Below, piece after piece: positions 56,720-64,000 of a stretch of 64,000 bases of DNA (positions are counted from its first letter, which is position 1; each line of letters begins with the position of its first letter). The notes under the pieces are model-generated. The model was given only the letters and a program-made list of their open reading frames with translations. It made no database searches and had not been told where the DNA came from. Both the position numbers and the translations under genes were made by a program. This stretch comes from Streptomyces olivaceus (lineage in GTDB: Bacteria; Actinomycetota; Actinomycetes; Streptomycetales; Streptomycetaceae), in the NCBI RefSeq assembly GCF_000721235.1, contig NZ_JOFH01000014.1:1-64000 (forward strand), given 5' to 3'.

Positions 56720-57697
56720 TCAGTTCCCCGGGCCCTTCGATGTCATCCCGTGCACCGCGGGGACCGTGCCCAGGCGGCCCTTCTGGAAGTCCTCGAAGGC
56801 CTGCTGGAGTTCGTCGCGGGTGTTCATGACGAACGGGCCGTAGTGGGCCATGGGCTCGCGGATCGGCCGGCCGCCGAGGAGGACGACCTCCAGGTCCGGC
56901 GTGTGCGCGTCCTGCTTCTCGTCCGCGCGGACGGTCAGCGAGCCGCCGGCGCCGAAGACCGCCGTCTGCCCGAGGTGGACCGGCCGCCGCTCGGCGCCCA
57001 CGGAGCCGCGCCCGGCCATCACGTAGGCGAGGCCGTTGAAGTCCTCCCGCCACGGCAGCGTGACCTCGGCGCCCGGCGCGAGGGTCGCGTGGACCATCGT
57101 GATCGGCGTGTGCGTGATGCCGGGGCCGTCGTGGCCGCCCAGCTCACCGGCGATGACGCGCAGCAGCGCGCCGCCGTCGGGGGAGGCGAGCAGCTGGACG
57201 GAGCCGCTGCGGATGTCCTGGTAGCGCGGCGCCATCATCTTGTCCTTGGCCGGCAGGTTCACCCACAGCTGGAGGCCGTGGAAGAGGCCGCCCGACACGA
57301 CGAGCTGCTCCGGCGGCGCCTCGATGTGCAGCAGCCCGGAGCCCGCCGTCATCCACTGGGTGTCGCCGTTGGTGATGGTGCCGCCACCGCCGTTGGAGTC
57401 CTGGTGGTCGAAGATCCCGTCGATGATGTAGGTGACGGTCTCGAAGCCGCGGTGCGGGTGCCAGGGGGTGCCCTTGGGCTCGCCGGGCGCGTACTCCACC
57501 TCACCCATCTGGTCCATCATGATGAACGGGTCGAGATGGCGGTAGTTGATCCCGGCGAACGCGCGGCGCACCGGGAAGCCCTCACCCTCGAAACCGCCGG
57601 GAGCGGTCGTGACGGTGAGCACGGGACGTGCGACGGCGTCGGCGGGCGCGGATACGCGGGGCAGCGTCAACGGGTTCTCGACGGTCACGGCAGGCAT
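56720..57697 (-). CDS. Pirin-family protein (bicupin)
   Basis: Metal-binding bicupin of the pirin family, 325 residues. Typical segments are PFIMMDQMGEVEYAPGEPKG, the iron-ligand cluster HPHRGFETVTYIIDG, the GDTQWMTAGSGLLHIEAPPE with His/Glu ligands, and LFHGLQLWVNLPAKDKMMAP. Bacterial pirins are linked with quercetin 2,3-dioxygenase activity or with binding to metabolic enzymes. ATG 57697 is chosen with GAGGAGG upstream; an upstream in-frame extension is not conserved in character. A promoter-like TAAAGT with nearby GTTCAAC/CTCAAC repeats lies at about 57727-57748. It converges with the efflux gene. Confidence 0.92.
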   Translation of the reverse strand: MPAVTVENPLTLPRVSAPADAVARPVLTVTTAPGGFEGEGFPVRRAFAGINYRHLDPFIMMDQMGEVEYAPGEPKGTPWHPHRGFETVTYIIDGIFDHQDSNGGGGTITNGDTQWMTAGSGLLHIEAPPEQLVVSGGLFHGLQLWVNLPAKDKMMAPRYQDIRSGSVQLLASPDGGALLRVIAGELGGHDGPGITHTPITMVHATLAPGAEVTLPWREDFNGLAYVMAGRGSVGAERRPVHLGQTAVFGAGGSLTVRADEKQDAHTPDLEVVLLGGRPIREPMAHYGPFVMNTRDELQQAFEDFQKGRLGTVPAVHGMTSKGPGN

Positions 57698-57769
57698 GTC
57701 GACCTCCTCGGGCGGTGTGCGCCCCACTTTAGTTGAGCGTTGAACTTCTTGCCACCTCAAACCGCGAAA

Positions 57770-57793
57770 GCCCGGAGGACATTCCCTCCGGGC
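57770..57793 (-). terminator. Terminator of SseB-like gene
   Basis: Nine-bp stem GCCCGGAGG (57770-57778) / CCTCCGGGC (57785-57793) with a six-base loop; on the minus strand it is followed by TTTCGCGGTTT. Confidence 0.75.
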
Positions 57794-57815
57794 CTTGTCG
57801 GACGTCCGTCAGCAC

Positions 57816-58295
57816 CTATCCGTACATGCGGCGCATGGCGAAATCGACCATCTGTTCGACGGCCTTCGCGTCGAAGACCATCCGGTGCTCCCCCTCCATG
57901 TCCAGGACGAAGCCGTAGCCGGTCGGCAGCAGGTCGATCACCTCGGCGCCGGTGATCACGAAGTACTTGGACTCCTTGCCCGCGTAGCGGCGCAGTTCCT
58001 TGAGGCCGGTGAACATGGGGATCACCGGCTGCTGGGTGTTGTGGAGGGCGAGGAAGCCGGGGTTGTCGCCGCGCGGGCAGTAGACCTTCGAGGTCGCGAA
58101 GACCTGCTGGAAGTCCTCGGCGGACATCTGGCCGGTGGTGAAGGCGCGCACCGCGTCCGCGAGCGAGGGCGGGGACGGCTCGGGGTACAGCGGCGGCTGC
58201 TGCCCGTACCCGCCGCCCATCGGCTGCTGCGGCGGCGGGGCGTACTGCTGCTGGGAACCCGCGTGGGGACCGGCGGTCTGGTCGTAGCCGTACAT
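57816..58295 (-). CDS. SseB-family protein
   Basis: Protein of 159 residues. The Gln/Pro/Tyr-rich N-terminus (MYGYDQTAGPHAGSQQQYAP) is probably disordered. The SseB-like domain follows (about 40-159: SLADAVRAFTTGQMSAEDFQ; FLALHNTQQPVIPMFTG; YFVITGAEVIDLLPTGYGF). SseB domains occur in type III and type VII secretion-linked proteins and in many actinobacterial genes of unknown role. No secretion genes are near. The gene ends at a short hairpin terminator, and is divergent from the acyl-CoA dehydrogenase gene. Confidence 0.85.
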   Translation of the reverse strand: MYGYDQTAGPHAGSQQQYAPPPQQPMGGGYGQQPPLYPEPSPPSLADAVRAFTTGQMSAEDFQQVFATSKVYCPRGDNPGFLALHNTQQPVIPMFTGLKELRRYAGKESKYFVITGAEVIDLLPTGYGFVLDMEGEHRMVFDAKAVEQMVDFAMRRMYG

Positions 58296-58352
58296 GCCGC
58301 AAAGAGTAGCGAGTGACGGGTCACAGTTGCCCGGCTCGGGGTTGCTTCTTAT

Positions 58353-58364
58353 TACCGACGGGTA
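58353..58364. promoter_or_regulatory. Palindrome TACC-GACG-GGTA upstream of acyl-CoA dehydrogenase
   Basis: TACC (58353-58356) and GGTA (58361-58364) form an inverted repeat within ATTACCGACGGGTAG, in the 184-bp region between divergent starts. Sites of this look are typical for TetR regulators of fatty acid catabolism in actinobacteria. Confidence 0.5.
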
Positions 58365-58479
58365 GCATCATCGGAGCTACTGCTTGGTACGTACGTATGA
58401 GTACATGCGGACGAAGCGGTCGGAATGTGTACGGATGCGAGGAGTCGGTGCCTCGCCGATCTCTCAAGGGAGCGTCGCC

Positions 58480-60306
58480 ATGGGGCACTACAAGCCGAAT
58501 CTCCGGGACATCGAGTTCAACCTGTTCGAGGTGCTCGGCCGCGACAAGGTCTACGGCACGGGCCCGTTCGCGGAGATGGACACGGACACCGCGAAGAGCG
58601 TCCTCGACGAGCTGACCCGGCTCTCCGAGAACGAGATCGCCGAGTCGTTCGCCGACGCCGACCGCAACCCGCCGGTCTTCGACCCGGAGACCGGCACGGC
58701 GCCGGTCCCGGCGTCCTTCAGGAAGAGCTACCAGGCCTTCATGGACTCCGAGTACTGGCGGCTCGGCCTGCCCGAGGAGATCGGCGGCACCACCGCGCCG
58801 CGCTCCCTGATCTGGGCGTACGCGGAGCTGATCCTCGGCGCGAACCCGGCCGTGTGGATGTACTCCTCGGGCCCGGCGTTCGCCGGCATCCTCTTCGAGG
58901 AGGGCAACGAGGCCCAGAAGCACATCGCCGCGATCGCCGTCGAGAAGCAGTGGGGCTCCACCATGGTCCTCACCGAGCCCGACGCGGGCTCCGACGTCGG
59001 CGCCGGCCGCACCAGGGCCGTCGAGCAGGCCGACGGCTCCTGGCACATCGAGGGCGTGAAGCGCTTCATCACGTCCGGCGAGCACGACATGTCGGAGAAC
59101 ATCCTCCACTACGTCCTCGCCCGCCCCGAGGGCGCAGGACCCGGCACCAAGGGCCTGTCCCTCTTCCTCGTCCCGAAGTACGAGTTCGACGCCGAGACCG
59201 GCGAACTGGGCGAGCGCAACGGCGTCTACGCCACCAACGTCGAGCACAAGATGGGCCTGAAGGCCTCCAACACCTGCGAGATGACCTTCGGCGACCGCCA
59301 CCCCGCCAAGGGCTGGCTGATCGGCGACAAGCACGACGGCATCCGCCAGATGTTCCGGATCATCGAGTTCGCGCGGATGATGGTCGGCACGAAGGCCATC
59401 TCGACCCTGTCGACCGGCTACCTCAACGCCCTGGAGTACGCCAAGGAGCGCGTCCAGGGCCCCGACCTGGCCAACTTCATGGACAAGAAGGCCCCCAAGG
59501 TCACCATCACGCACCACCCCGACGTCCGCCGCTCCCTCATGACGCAGAAGGCGTACGCGGAGGGCATGCGCGCGCTGGTGATGTACACCGCCTCCGTCCA
59601 GGACGAGATCCAGGTCAAGGAGGCGAACGGCGAGGACGCCGCCACCGAGCACGCCCTCAACGACCTGCTCCTGCCGATCGTCAAGGGCTACGGCTCGGAG
59701 AAGGCGTACGAGCAGCTCGCCCAGTCGCTGCAGACCTTCGGCGGCTCCGGGTTCCTCCAGGAGTACCCGATCGAGCAGTACATCCGCGACGCCAAGATCG
59801 ACACCCTCTACGAGGGCACCACGGCGATCCAGGGCCAGGACTACTTCTTCCGGAAGATCGTCCGCAACCAGGGCGCCGCGCTGAACTCGCTCGCCGAGGA
59901 CATCAAGAAGTTCCTGGCGCTCGCCACCGGCGGCGAGGAGCTGTCCGGGGCCCGGGAGCACCTGGCCAAGGCCGCGGTCGAGCTGGAGGCCATCGTCGGC
60001 CTGATGCTCACCGACCTCGCGGCCACCGAGCAGGACGTCAAGAACATCTACAAGGTGGGCCTCAACACCACCCGCCTGCTCCAGGCCTCCGGCGACGTGA
60101 TCGTCGGCTACCTGCTCCTCAAGGGCGCCGCCGTCGCCGCCGAGAAGCTGCCGACCGCGTCCGGCAAGGACAAGCCCTTCTACACCGGCAAGATCGCCGC
60201 GGCGAAGTTCTTCGCGGCCAACGTCCTGCCCGGCGTCACCCTGGCCCGCAAGGTCGCCGAGGGCGTCGAGCTCGACCTGATGGAGCTGGACGAGGCCGCC
60301 TTCTAG
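58480..60306 (+). CDS. Acyl-CoA dehydrogenase
   Basis: FAD-dependent acyl-CoA dehydrogenase of the long form, 608 residues, the first step of fatty acid beta-oxidation. N-terminal domain [23 protein letters not shown]/substrate signature [20 protein letters not shown] and [21 protein letters not shown]-terminal catalytic region [20 protein letters not shown], where Glu of YEGT is the likely catalytic base. The extra C-terminal domain (about 470-608) is usual for this FadE class. ATG 58480 is preferred over upstream starts because AAGGGAG is seven bases before it. A TACC-N4-GGTA palindrome upstream suggests TetR-type control. A 13-bp-stem terminator follows. Confidence 0.95.
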   Translation: MGHYKPNLRDIEFNLFEVLGRDKVYGTGPFAEMDTDTAKSVLDELTRLSENEIAESFADADRNPPVFDPETGTAPVPASFRKSYQAFMDSEYWRLGLPEEIGGTTAPRSLIWAYAELILGANPAVWMYSSGPAFAGILFEEGNEAQKHIAAIAVEKQWGSTMVLTEPDAGSDVGAGRTRAVEQADGSWHIEGVKRFITSGEHDMSENILHYVLARPEGAGPGTKGLSLFLVPKYEFDAETGELGERNGVYATNVEHKMGLKASNTCEMTFGDRHPAKGWLIGDKHDGIRQMFRIIEFARMMVGTKAISTLSTGYLNALEYAKERVQGPDLANFMDKKAPKVTITHHPDVRRSLMTQKAYAEGMRALVMYTASVQDEIQVKEANGEDAATEHALNDLLLPIVKGYGSEKAYEQLAQSLQTFGGSGFLQEYPIEQYIRDAKIDTLYEGTTAIQGQDYFFRKIVRNQGAALNSLAEDIKKFLALATGGEELSGAREHLAKAAVELEAIVGLMLTDLAATEQDVKNIYKVGLNTTRLLQASGDVIVGYLLLKGAAVAAEKLPTASGKDKPFYTGKIAAAKFFAANVLPGVTLARKVAEGVELDLMELDEAAF

Positions 60307-60329
60307 GGGGCGCCGTCCCGCCCCGACGT

Positions 60330-60369
60330 ACGAGGGCCCGCTGCCCGCCCACGGGAAGCGGGCCCTCGT
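60330..60369 (+). terminator. Terminator after acyl-CoA dehydrogenase
   Basis: Perfect 13-bp stem ACGAGGGCCCGCT (60330-60342) and complement (60357-60369); the loop region can extend the pairing. Confidence 0.85.
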
Positions 60370-60400
60370 GCGTCGCTCGTACGTCGTTAAGGTGAACCCC

Positions 60401-61699
60401 ATGAGCGCAGCAGCCCGCTTCGACCGCGGCCACACCGACGACCTGATGTCCTTCCTCGCGGCGAGCCCCACGCCGTACCACGCCGTGGCGAACGCCGCCG
60501 AGCGGCTGGAGAAGGCCGGCTTCCGCCAGGTCGCCGAGACGGACGCCTGGGACGGGACGAGCGGCGGCAAGTACGTGCTGCGCGGCGGTGCGATCGTGGC
60601 GTGGTACGTCCCCGAGGGCGCCGCGGCCCACACGCCGTTCCGCGTCGTCGGCGCCCACACCGACTCCCCCAACCTGCGCGTCAAGCCGCGCCCGGACACC
60701 GGGGCGCACGGCTGGCGCCAGATCGCCGTGGAGATCTACGGCGGCCCGCTGATGAACTCCTGGCTCGACCGCGACCTCGGCCTGGCCGGCCGCCTCTCGC
60801 TGCGCGACGGCACCACCCGCCTGGTCGACGTCGACCGCCCACTGCTGCGCGTGCCGCAACTCGCCATCCACATGGACCGGAACGTCTCCGCGGACGGCCT
60901 CAAGCTCGACAAGCAGCGCCACCTCCAGCCCATCTGGGGCCTCGGCGACACCGTGCGCGACGGCGACCTGATCGCCTTCCTGGAGGACGAGGCGGGCCTG
61001 GCCCGCGGCGAGGTCACCGGCTGGGACCTGATGACCCACTCCGTGGAGCCCCCGGCGTACCTGGGCCGCGACCAGGAGCTGGTGGCGGGCCCGCGAATGG
61101 ACAACCTCCTGTCCGTGCACGCCGGTACGGCCGCGCTGGCCGCGGTCGCGACCTCCGGCGGGGAGCTGCCGTACCTCCCCGTCCTCGCCGCCTTCGACCA
61201 TGAGGAGACCGGCTCCCAGTCGGACACCGGCGCCGACGGACCGCTCCTCGGCAGCGTCCTGGAGCGCTCGGTGTTCGCCCGCGGCGGCACCTACGAGGAC
61301 CGGGCACGCGCCTTCGCCGGCACGGTCTGCCTGTCCTCCGACACGGGCCACGCCGTCCACCCCAACTACGCGGAACGGCACGACCCGACGCACCACCCGC
61401 GCGTCAACGGCGGGCCGATCCTCAAGGTCAACGTCAACAACCGCTACGCCACGGACGGTTCGGGCCGCGCGGTGTTCGCCGCCGCCTGCGAGAAGGCGGG
61501 CGTCCCCTTCCAGACCTTCGTCTCCAACAACTCCATGCCCTGCGGCACCACCATCGGCCCCATCACCGCGGCCCGGCACGGCATCAGCACCGTCGACATC
61601 GGCGTGGCCATCCTGTCGATGCACAGCGCCCGCGAGCTGTGCGGCGCCGAGGACCCGCACCTGCTGGCGAACGCGCTGGGGGCGTTCCTCCAGCCGTAG
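60401..61699 (+). CDS. M18-family aminopeptidase
   Basis: Zinc aminopeptidase of the M18 (aspartyl aminopeptidase) family, 432 residues. Metal ligands and catalytic residues are seen in VVGAHTDSPNLRVKP (His, Asp), FDHEETGSQSDTGADGP (Glu-Glu), LSSDTGHAVHPNY (Asp) and VAILSMHSARE (His). It is cytoplasmic, removing N-terminal residues from peptides. TAAGGT at 60388-60393 lies seven bases before ATG 60401, so it may be leaderless. It follows the terminator of the acyl-CoA dehydrogenase gene. Confidence 0.93.
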   Translation: MSAAARFDRGHTDDLMSFLAASPTPYHAVANAAERLEKAGFRQVAETDAWDGTSGGKYVLRGGAIVAWYVPEGAAAHTPFRVVGAHTDSPNLRVKPRPDTGAHGWRQIAVEIYGGPLMNSWLDRDLGLAGRLSLRDGTTRLVDVDRPLLRVPQLAIHMDRNVSADGLKLDKQRHLQPIWGLGDTVRDGDLIAFLEDEAGLARGEVTGWDLMTHSVEPPAYLGRDQELVAGPRMDNLLSVHAGTAALAAVATSGGELPYLPVLAAFDHEETGSQSDTGADGPLLGSVLERSVFARGGTYEDRARAFAGTVCLSSDTGHAVHPNYAERHDPTHHPRVNGGPILKVNVNNRYATDGSGRAVFAAACEKAGVPFQTFVSNNSMPCGTTIGPITAARHGISTVDIGVAILSMHSARELCGAEDPHLLANALGAFLQP

Positions 61700-61832
61700 G
61701 ACCGCAGGTCCTCATCCGGCCCGGAGGAGGAACGACCCCCCGCGGCATGCAGGTTGAGGCCCGGGGTACCCGAACGGAACCGGATCGACCGGAAACCCGG
61801 AACCGACCGGATCTGACAGGGAGGCGACACAC

Positions 61833-62084
61833 ATGGGCCTCGGCGGGTGCATCATCCTCATCGCCGTGGGAGCCATCCTCACGTTCGCGACCGACTGGGA
61901 CATGCAGGGCGTCAACGTGGACCTGGTCGGCGTCATCTTCATGATCGTCGGCCTGATCGGCATCGCGACGTTCAGCAGCATCGCCCGGCGCCGGCGCGTG
62001 GTCGTGCCGCCGGCCACCCCGGTCGTCGAGGATCGGTCCCACCACCACACGCAGGACGGCTACAACAACGGCTACGGCGCCTGA
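61833..62084 (+). CDS. DUF6458-type small membrane protein
   Basis: Protein of 83 residues. Two helices (MGLGGCIILIAVGAILTFA; VDLVGVIFMIVGLIGIATF) are joined by a short loop with DWDMQGVN, and a basic/His tail follows (ARRRRVVVPPATPVV, HHHTQDGYNNGYGA). The layout matches the DUF6458 family of actinobacteria, which has no known function. GGGAGG precedes ATG 61833. Confidence 0.85.
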   Translation: MGLGGCIILIAVGAILTFATDWDMQGVNVDLVGVIFMIVGLIGIATFSSIARRRRVVVPPATPVVEDRSHHHTQDGYNNGYGA

Positions 62085-62123
62085 CCCGTGCGGACACCGA
62101 CCTCGCGGACACCGCGCCCGGTC

Positions 62124-62159
62124 CGGACTGCTCGGACTACCCGGACTGCCCGGACTCAG
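62124..62159 (+). repeat. Four tandem 9-bp repeats upstream of LURP-one-like gene
   Basis: CGGACTGCT, CGGACTACC, CGGACTGCC and CGGACTCAG at 62124-62159, 54 bp before the next start codon. Confidence 0.85.
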
Positions 62160-62212
62160 CCTGTCGGCCTACCGCCCGCGTTGCCCGGCCCCGGGCGGGG
62201 AAGCGGTCAGAC

Positions 62213-62707
62213 ATGAGATTCCTCGTGTACGACCGGCTCCTCGGCATCGGCGACGACTACTGGATCGAGGACGACAGCGGCAACAAGGTCTTCCTCGTCG
62301 ACGGCAAGGCGATGCGCCTGCGCGACACCTGGGAGCTGAAGGACGCCCAGGGACGCGTGCTGATCGACATCCACCAGAAGATGTTCGCCCTGCGCGACAC
62401 GATGGTGATCGAGCGGGACGGCGAGCCCCTGGCACGGCTCAAGCGGAAACGTCTCTCCCTGCTGCGCAACCACTACCGGGTCACCCTCGCCGACGGCACC
62501 GAGCTGGACGTCAGCGGCAAGATCCTCGACCGGGAGTTCGCGATCGAGTACGACGGCGAGCTGCTGGCCGTCGCCTCGCGCCGCTGGCTCACCCTCCGGG
62601 ACACCTACGGCGTCGACGTCGTACGGGACGACGCCGACCCGGCGCTGCTGATCGCGCTGACGGTGTGCGTCATCCACCTGGCGGAGAAGGAGCGGGAGGA
62701 CGACTGA
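62213..62707 (+). CDS. LURP-one-related (tubby-like) protein
   Basis: Protein of 164 residues of the LOR/LURP-one-related family (DUF567), a tubby-like beta-barrel with a central helix. Typical segments are MRFLVYDRLLGIGDDYWIED, KVFLVDGKAMRLRDTWELKD and IERDGEPLARLKRKRLSLLR. Related proteins bind phospholipid or act as scramblase-like switches; no function is known in Streptomyces. ATG 62213 is the only sensible start. The upstream region has four 9-bp tandem repeats. Confidence 0.88.
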   Translation: MRFLVYDRLLGIGDDYWIEDDSGNKVFLVDGKAMRLRDTWELKDAQGRVLIDIHQKMFALRDTMVIERDGEPLARLKRKRLSLLRNHYRVTLADGTELDVSGKILDREFAIEYDGELLAVASRRWLTLRDTYGVDVVRDDADPALLIALTVCVIHLAEKEREDD

Positions 62708-62760
62708 CGCCCTCGCGCCGCCCCGGCCCCGGCCGCCGCGTCGTACGGCGCCCCGCCCGG

Positions 62761-63555
62761 TCACCGCCGGGGCGTCTCCAGACCCAGCACGCGGTCCTTC
62801 AGGGCCGGGAACCGCTCCCGGGTTTCGGCCGCCCTCGCCGGGTCGAACTCCACCGTGAGGACCTCCTCACCGGCGCCCGCCTGAGCCAGCACCTCGCCCC
62901 AGGGGTCGACCACGATCGAGTGGCCGGCCTGCGGGACCCCGGCGTGCGTACCGGCCGTTCCGCAGGCGAGGACGAAGGCCTGGTTCTCCACCGCCCGCGC
63001 CTGCGCCAGGAGCGTCCAGTGCGACCGGCGGCGCTCCGGCCAGCCCGCCGGGACCACGAAGGTCTCGGCACCGGCGTCGACGAGGGTGCGGAAGAGCTCG
63101 GGGAAGCGCAGGTCGTAGCAGGTCGCGACGCCCACCGTGGTCTCCGGCAGCCGGACCGTCACCGGCTCGTGGCCCGCGCCCATCAGCACGGCCTCGCCCT
63201 TGTCGAAGCCGAAGCGGTGGATCTTGCGGTAGGAGGCGGCGAGGTCGCCGGAGGGGGAGTAGAGGAGCGAGGTGTTGTAGAGCCGCCCGTCGGGGCCGCG
63301 CTCGGGGACCGACCCCGCGTGCAGCCACGCCCCCGTGTCGCCCGCCGCCGCGGCCATCGCCTCGTGCGTCGGTCCGCGCAGCGGTTCGGCCGCCGTGCCG
63401 AACTCCTCGAAGGCGAACGCGCCGGTGGTCCACAGCTCCGGCAGCACCACGAGGTCGGCGCCCGCCTGGGCCCTTACCAGAGCCGCCACGCGCGCGCGAC
63501 GCGCTTCGACCGTTTCGTCCTCGTTCACGGCGATTTGGATCAAAGAGGCGCGCAC
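62761..63555 (-). CDS. Nitrilase-superfamily amidase (omega-amidase type)
   Basis: Carbon-nitrogen hydrolase of 264 residues. The catalytic triad is visible: Glu in VVLPELWTTGAF, Lys in YRKIHRFGFDKG and Cys in GVATCYDLRFPELF. The sequence fits the Nit/omega-amidase branch (deaminated glutathione or 2-oxoglutaramate amidase), with FDKGEAVLMGAG and HSIVVDPWGEVL. Cytoplasmic. GTG 63555 (RASLIQIAVNEDE) is chosen; the upstream extension to 63606 lacks domain features. It is divergent from the partial isomerase-like gene. Confidence 0.9.
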   Translation of the reverse strand: MRASLIQIAVNEDETVEARRARVAALVRAQAGADLVVLPELWTTGAFAFEEFGTAAEPLRGPTHEAMAAAAGDTGAWLHAGSVPERGPDGRLYNTSLLYSPSGDLAASYRKIHRFGFDKGEAVLMGAGHEPVTVRLPETTVGVATCYDLRFPELFRTLVDAGAETFVVPAGWPERRRSHWTLLAQARAVENQAFVLACGTAGTHAGVPQAGHSIVVDPWGEVLAQAGAGEEVLTVEFDPARAAETRERFPALKDRVLGLETPRR

Positions 63556-63725
63556 ACTACCACCGTCCTGGCATTCGAGCCGTCCACACGGGCCTACGAT
63601 CGTCACACGAAAGCACTGCCGGGGTGCCGCACAGCAGCGTAACTTAGCGTCCCAAGACGCCCGCCGACCGCAGCCACCGCCGCCACCGAACGTCCGTGTA
63701 CCGACCGCCGAGGGGTCCCGTTTCC

Positions 63726-64000
63726 GTGAGTCTGCATCCCACCCTCCAGCCCTACGCCGACGCCTGGACTCACTCCATCGAGGCGATATCCGAGCTGGTC
63801 CAGCCGCTTGTGGAAGCAGAGTGGAACCGCCGCACCCCCTGCCCGGCCTGGTCGGTGCGCGACATCGTCTCGCACGTGCTGGGCCTGGACTCCGAGATGC
63901 TCGGCGACCCCCGCCCCATCCACACGCTCCCGCGCGACCTCTACCACGTCACCAACGACCACCAGCGCTACATGGAGATGCAGGTCGACGTCCGCCGCCA
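63726..64000 (+). CDS. Maleylpyruvate isomerase-family protein (5' part only)
   Basis: Start of a gene cut by the window edge, about 91 residues visible. GTG 63726 opens the frame. The segment RRTPCPAWSVRDIVSHVLGL is the signature of mycothiol-dependent maleylpyruvate isomerase/DinB-like proteins, including the conserved His in SHVLG; HPTLQPYADAWTHSIEAISE is the usual first helix. In actinobacteria such proteins are a broad group of mycothiol-dependent transferases, so the precise reaction is unknown. The gene continues past 64000. Confidence 0.82.
   Translation, partial: MSLHPTLQPYADAWTHSIEAISELVQPLVEAEWNRRTPCPAWSVRDIVSHVLGLDSEMLGDPRPIHTLPRDLYHVTNDHQRYMEMQVDVRR

Noticed and set aside
58408..58424. 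TACGTACGTA palindrome near the acyl-CoA dehydrogenase start
   Set aside because: Short alternating repeat; weaker as an operator than the TACC-GACG-GGTA site and without a second copy.
58321..60699. Long minus-strand frame over the acyl-CoA dehydrogenase gene
   Set aside because: The sense strand encodes an intact acyl-CoA dehydrogenase with all motifs; the antisense frame is low-complexity Gly/Val/Leu/Arg with no domain.
1..64000. tRNA, rRNA, CRISPR arrays or intact insertion sequences
   Set aside because: I found no cloverleaf-like segment, no rRNA-like stretch, no regularly spaced repeat-spacer array, and no transposase or integrase gene.

Overview
The window is chromosomal DNA of a Streptomyces, probably close to S. 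coelicolor/S. lividans. The evidence is very high GC with third codon positions almost always G or C, frequent GTG/TTG starts, many GTGA/ATGA start-stop overlaps, leaderless promoters, and typical families (DUF397, DUF6479, Spo0M, TerB, XRE-TPR regulators, PhoX with a PHO box, mycothiol-dependent isomerase fold). Housekeeping genes metG and aspS, and a near-consensus parS site, suggest the chromosome core not far from oriC. I see no rRNA, tRNA, CRISPR array or intact insertion sequence.

Layout. 54-2098: OmpR-type two-component system (kinase, and a regulator with a 12-residue tandem repeat at its C-terminus). 2223-7560: a possible glycan or lipid-modification locus, with an overlapping GT2 / DUF2064 / methyltransferase operon, a convergent membrane molybdopterin oxidoreductase plus small membrane partner, and a large GT-C-like membrane protein. 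7632-9245: orphan DUF397 protein and a divergent MDR oxidoreductase/MerR pair. 9258-14331: orphan NarL-type kinase divergent from an ABC operon (small membrane protein, ATPase, FtsX permease). 14400-16837: secreted TAP-type peptidase divergent from an autoregulated-looking MerR gene. 16881-22393: a second ABC-FtsX pair and a complete NarL-type two-component system, joined by a 34-35 bp conserved promoter block found at both. 22569-25024: two tandem CNNM/CBS proteins. 25310-27240: Spo0M-like and TerB genes that share a palindrome, then TatA. 27356-32001: penicillin-binding protein, lipoprotein esterase, divergent LysR overlapping a class A-type serine hydrolase. 32030-37864: beta-helix protein, DUF6479 protein, GH13 glucosidase behind four tandem 15-mers, XRE-TPR regulator and a small secreted protein.

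37902-44610: hypothetical proteins, membrane proteins, an endonuclease/exonuclease/phosphatase-fold protein and Tat-exported PhoX with a PhoP box. 44875-50284: VWA protein, metG, PH-like protein and aspS, separated by strong terminators. 50326-50341: parS. 50524-53801: PAS-GAF-SpoIIE-ATPase phosphatase and an AI-2E family permease. 53970-56704: small secreted protein, then what looks like a two-gene accessory insertion (unknown protein and a Cmx/CmrA-type efflux pump with a possible leader peptide) bracketed by two almost identical terminators. 56720-64000: pirin, SseB-like protein, acyl-CoA dehydrogenase, M18 aminopeptidase, DUF6458, LURP-one-like protein, nitrilase-family amidase and the start of a maleylpyruvate isomerase-like gene cut by the window edge.

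The main themes are regulatory: several operator-like palindromes and MerR 19-bp-spacer promoters can be read directly, one two-component system probably controls the neighbouring ABC transporter, and short in-frame tandem duplications recur at protein termini and start sites.
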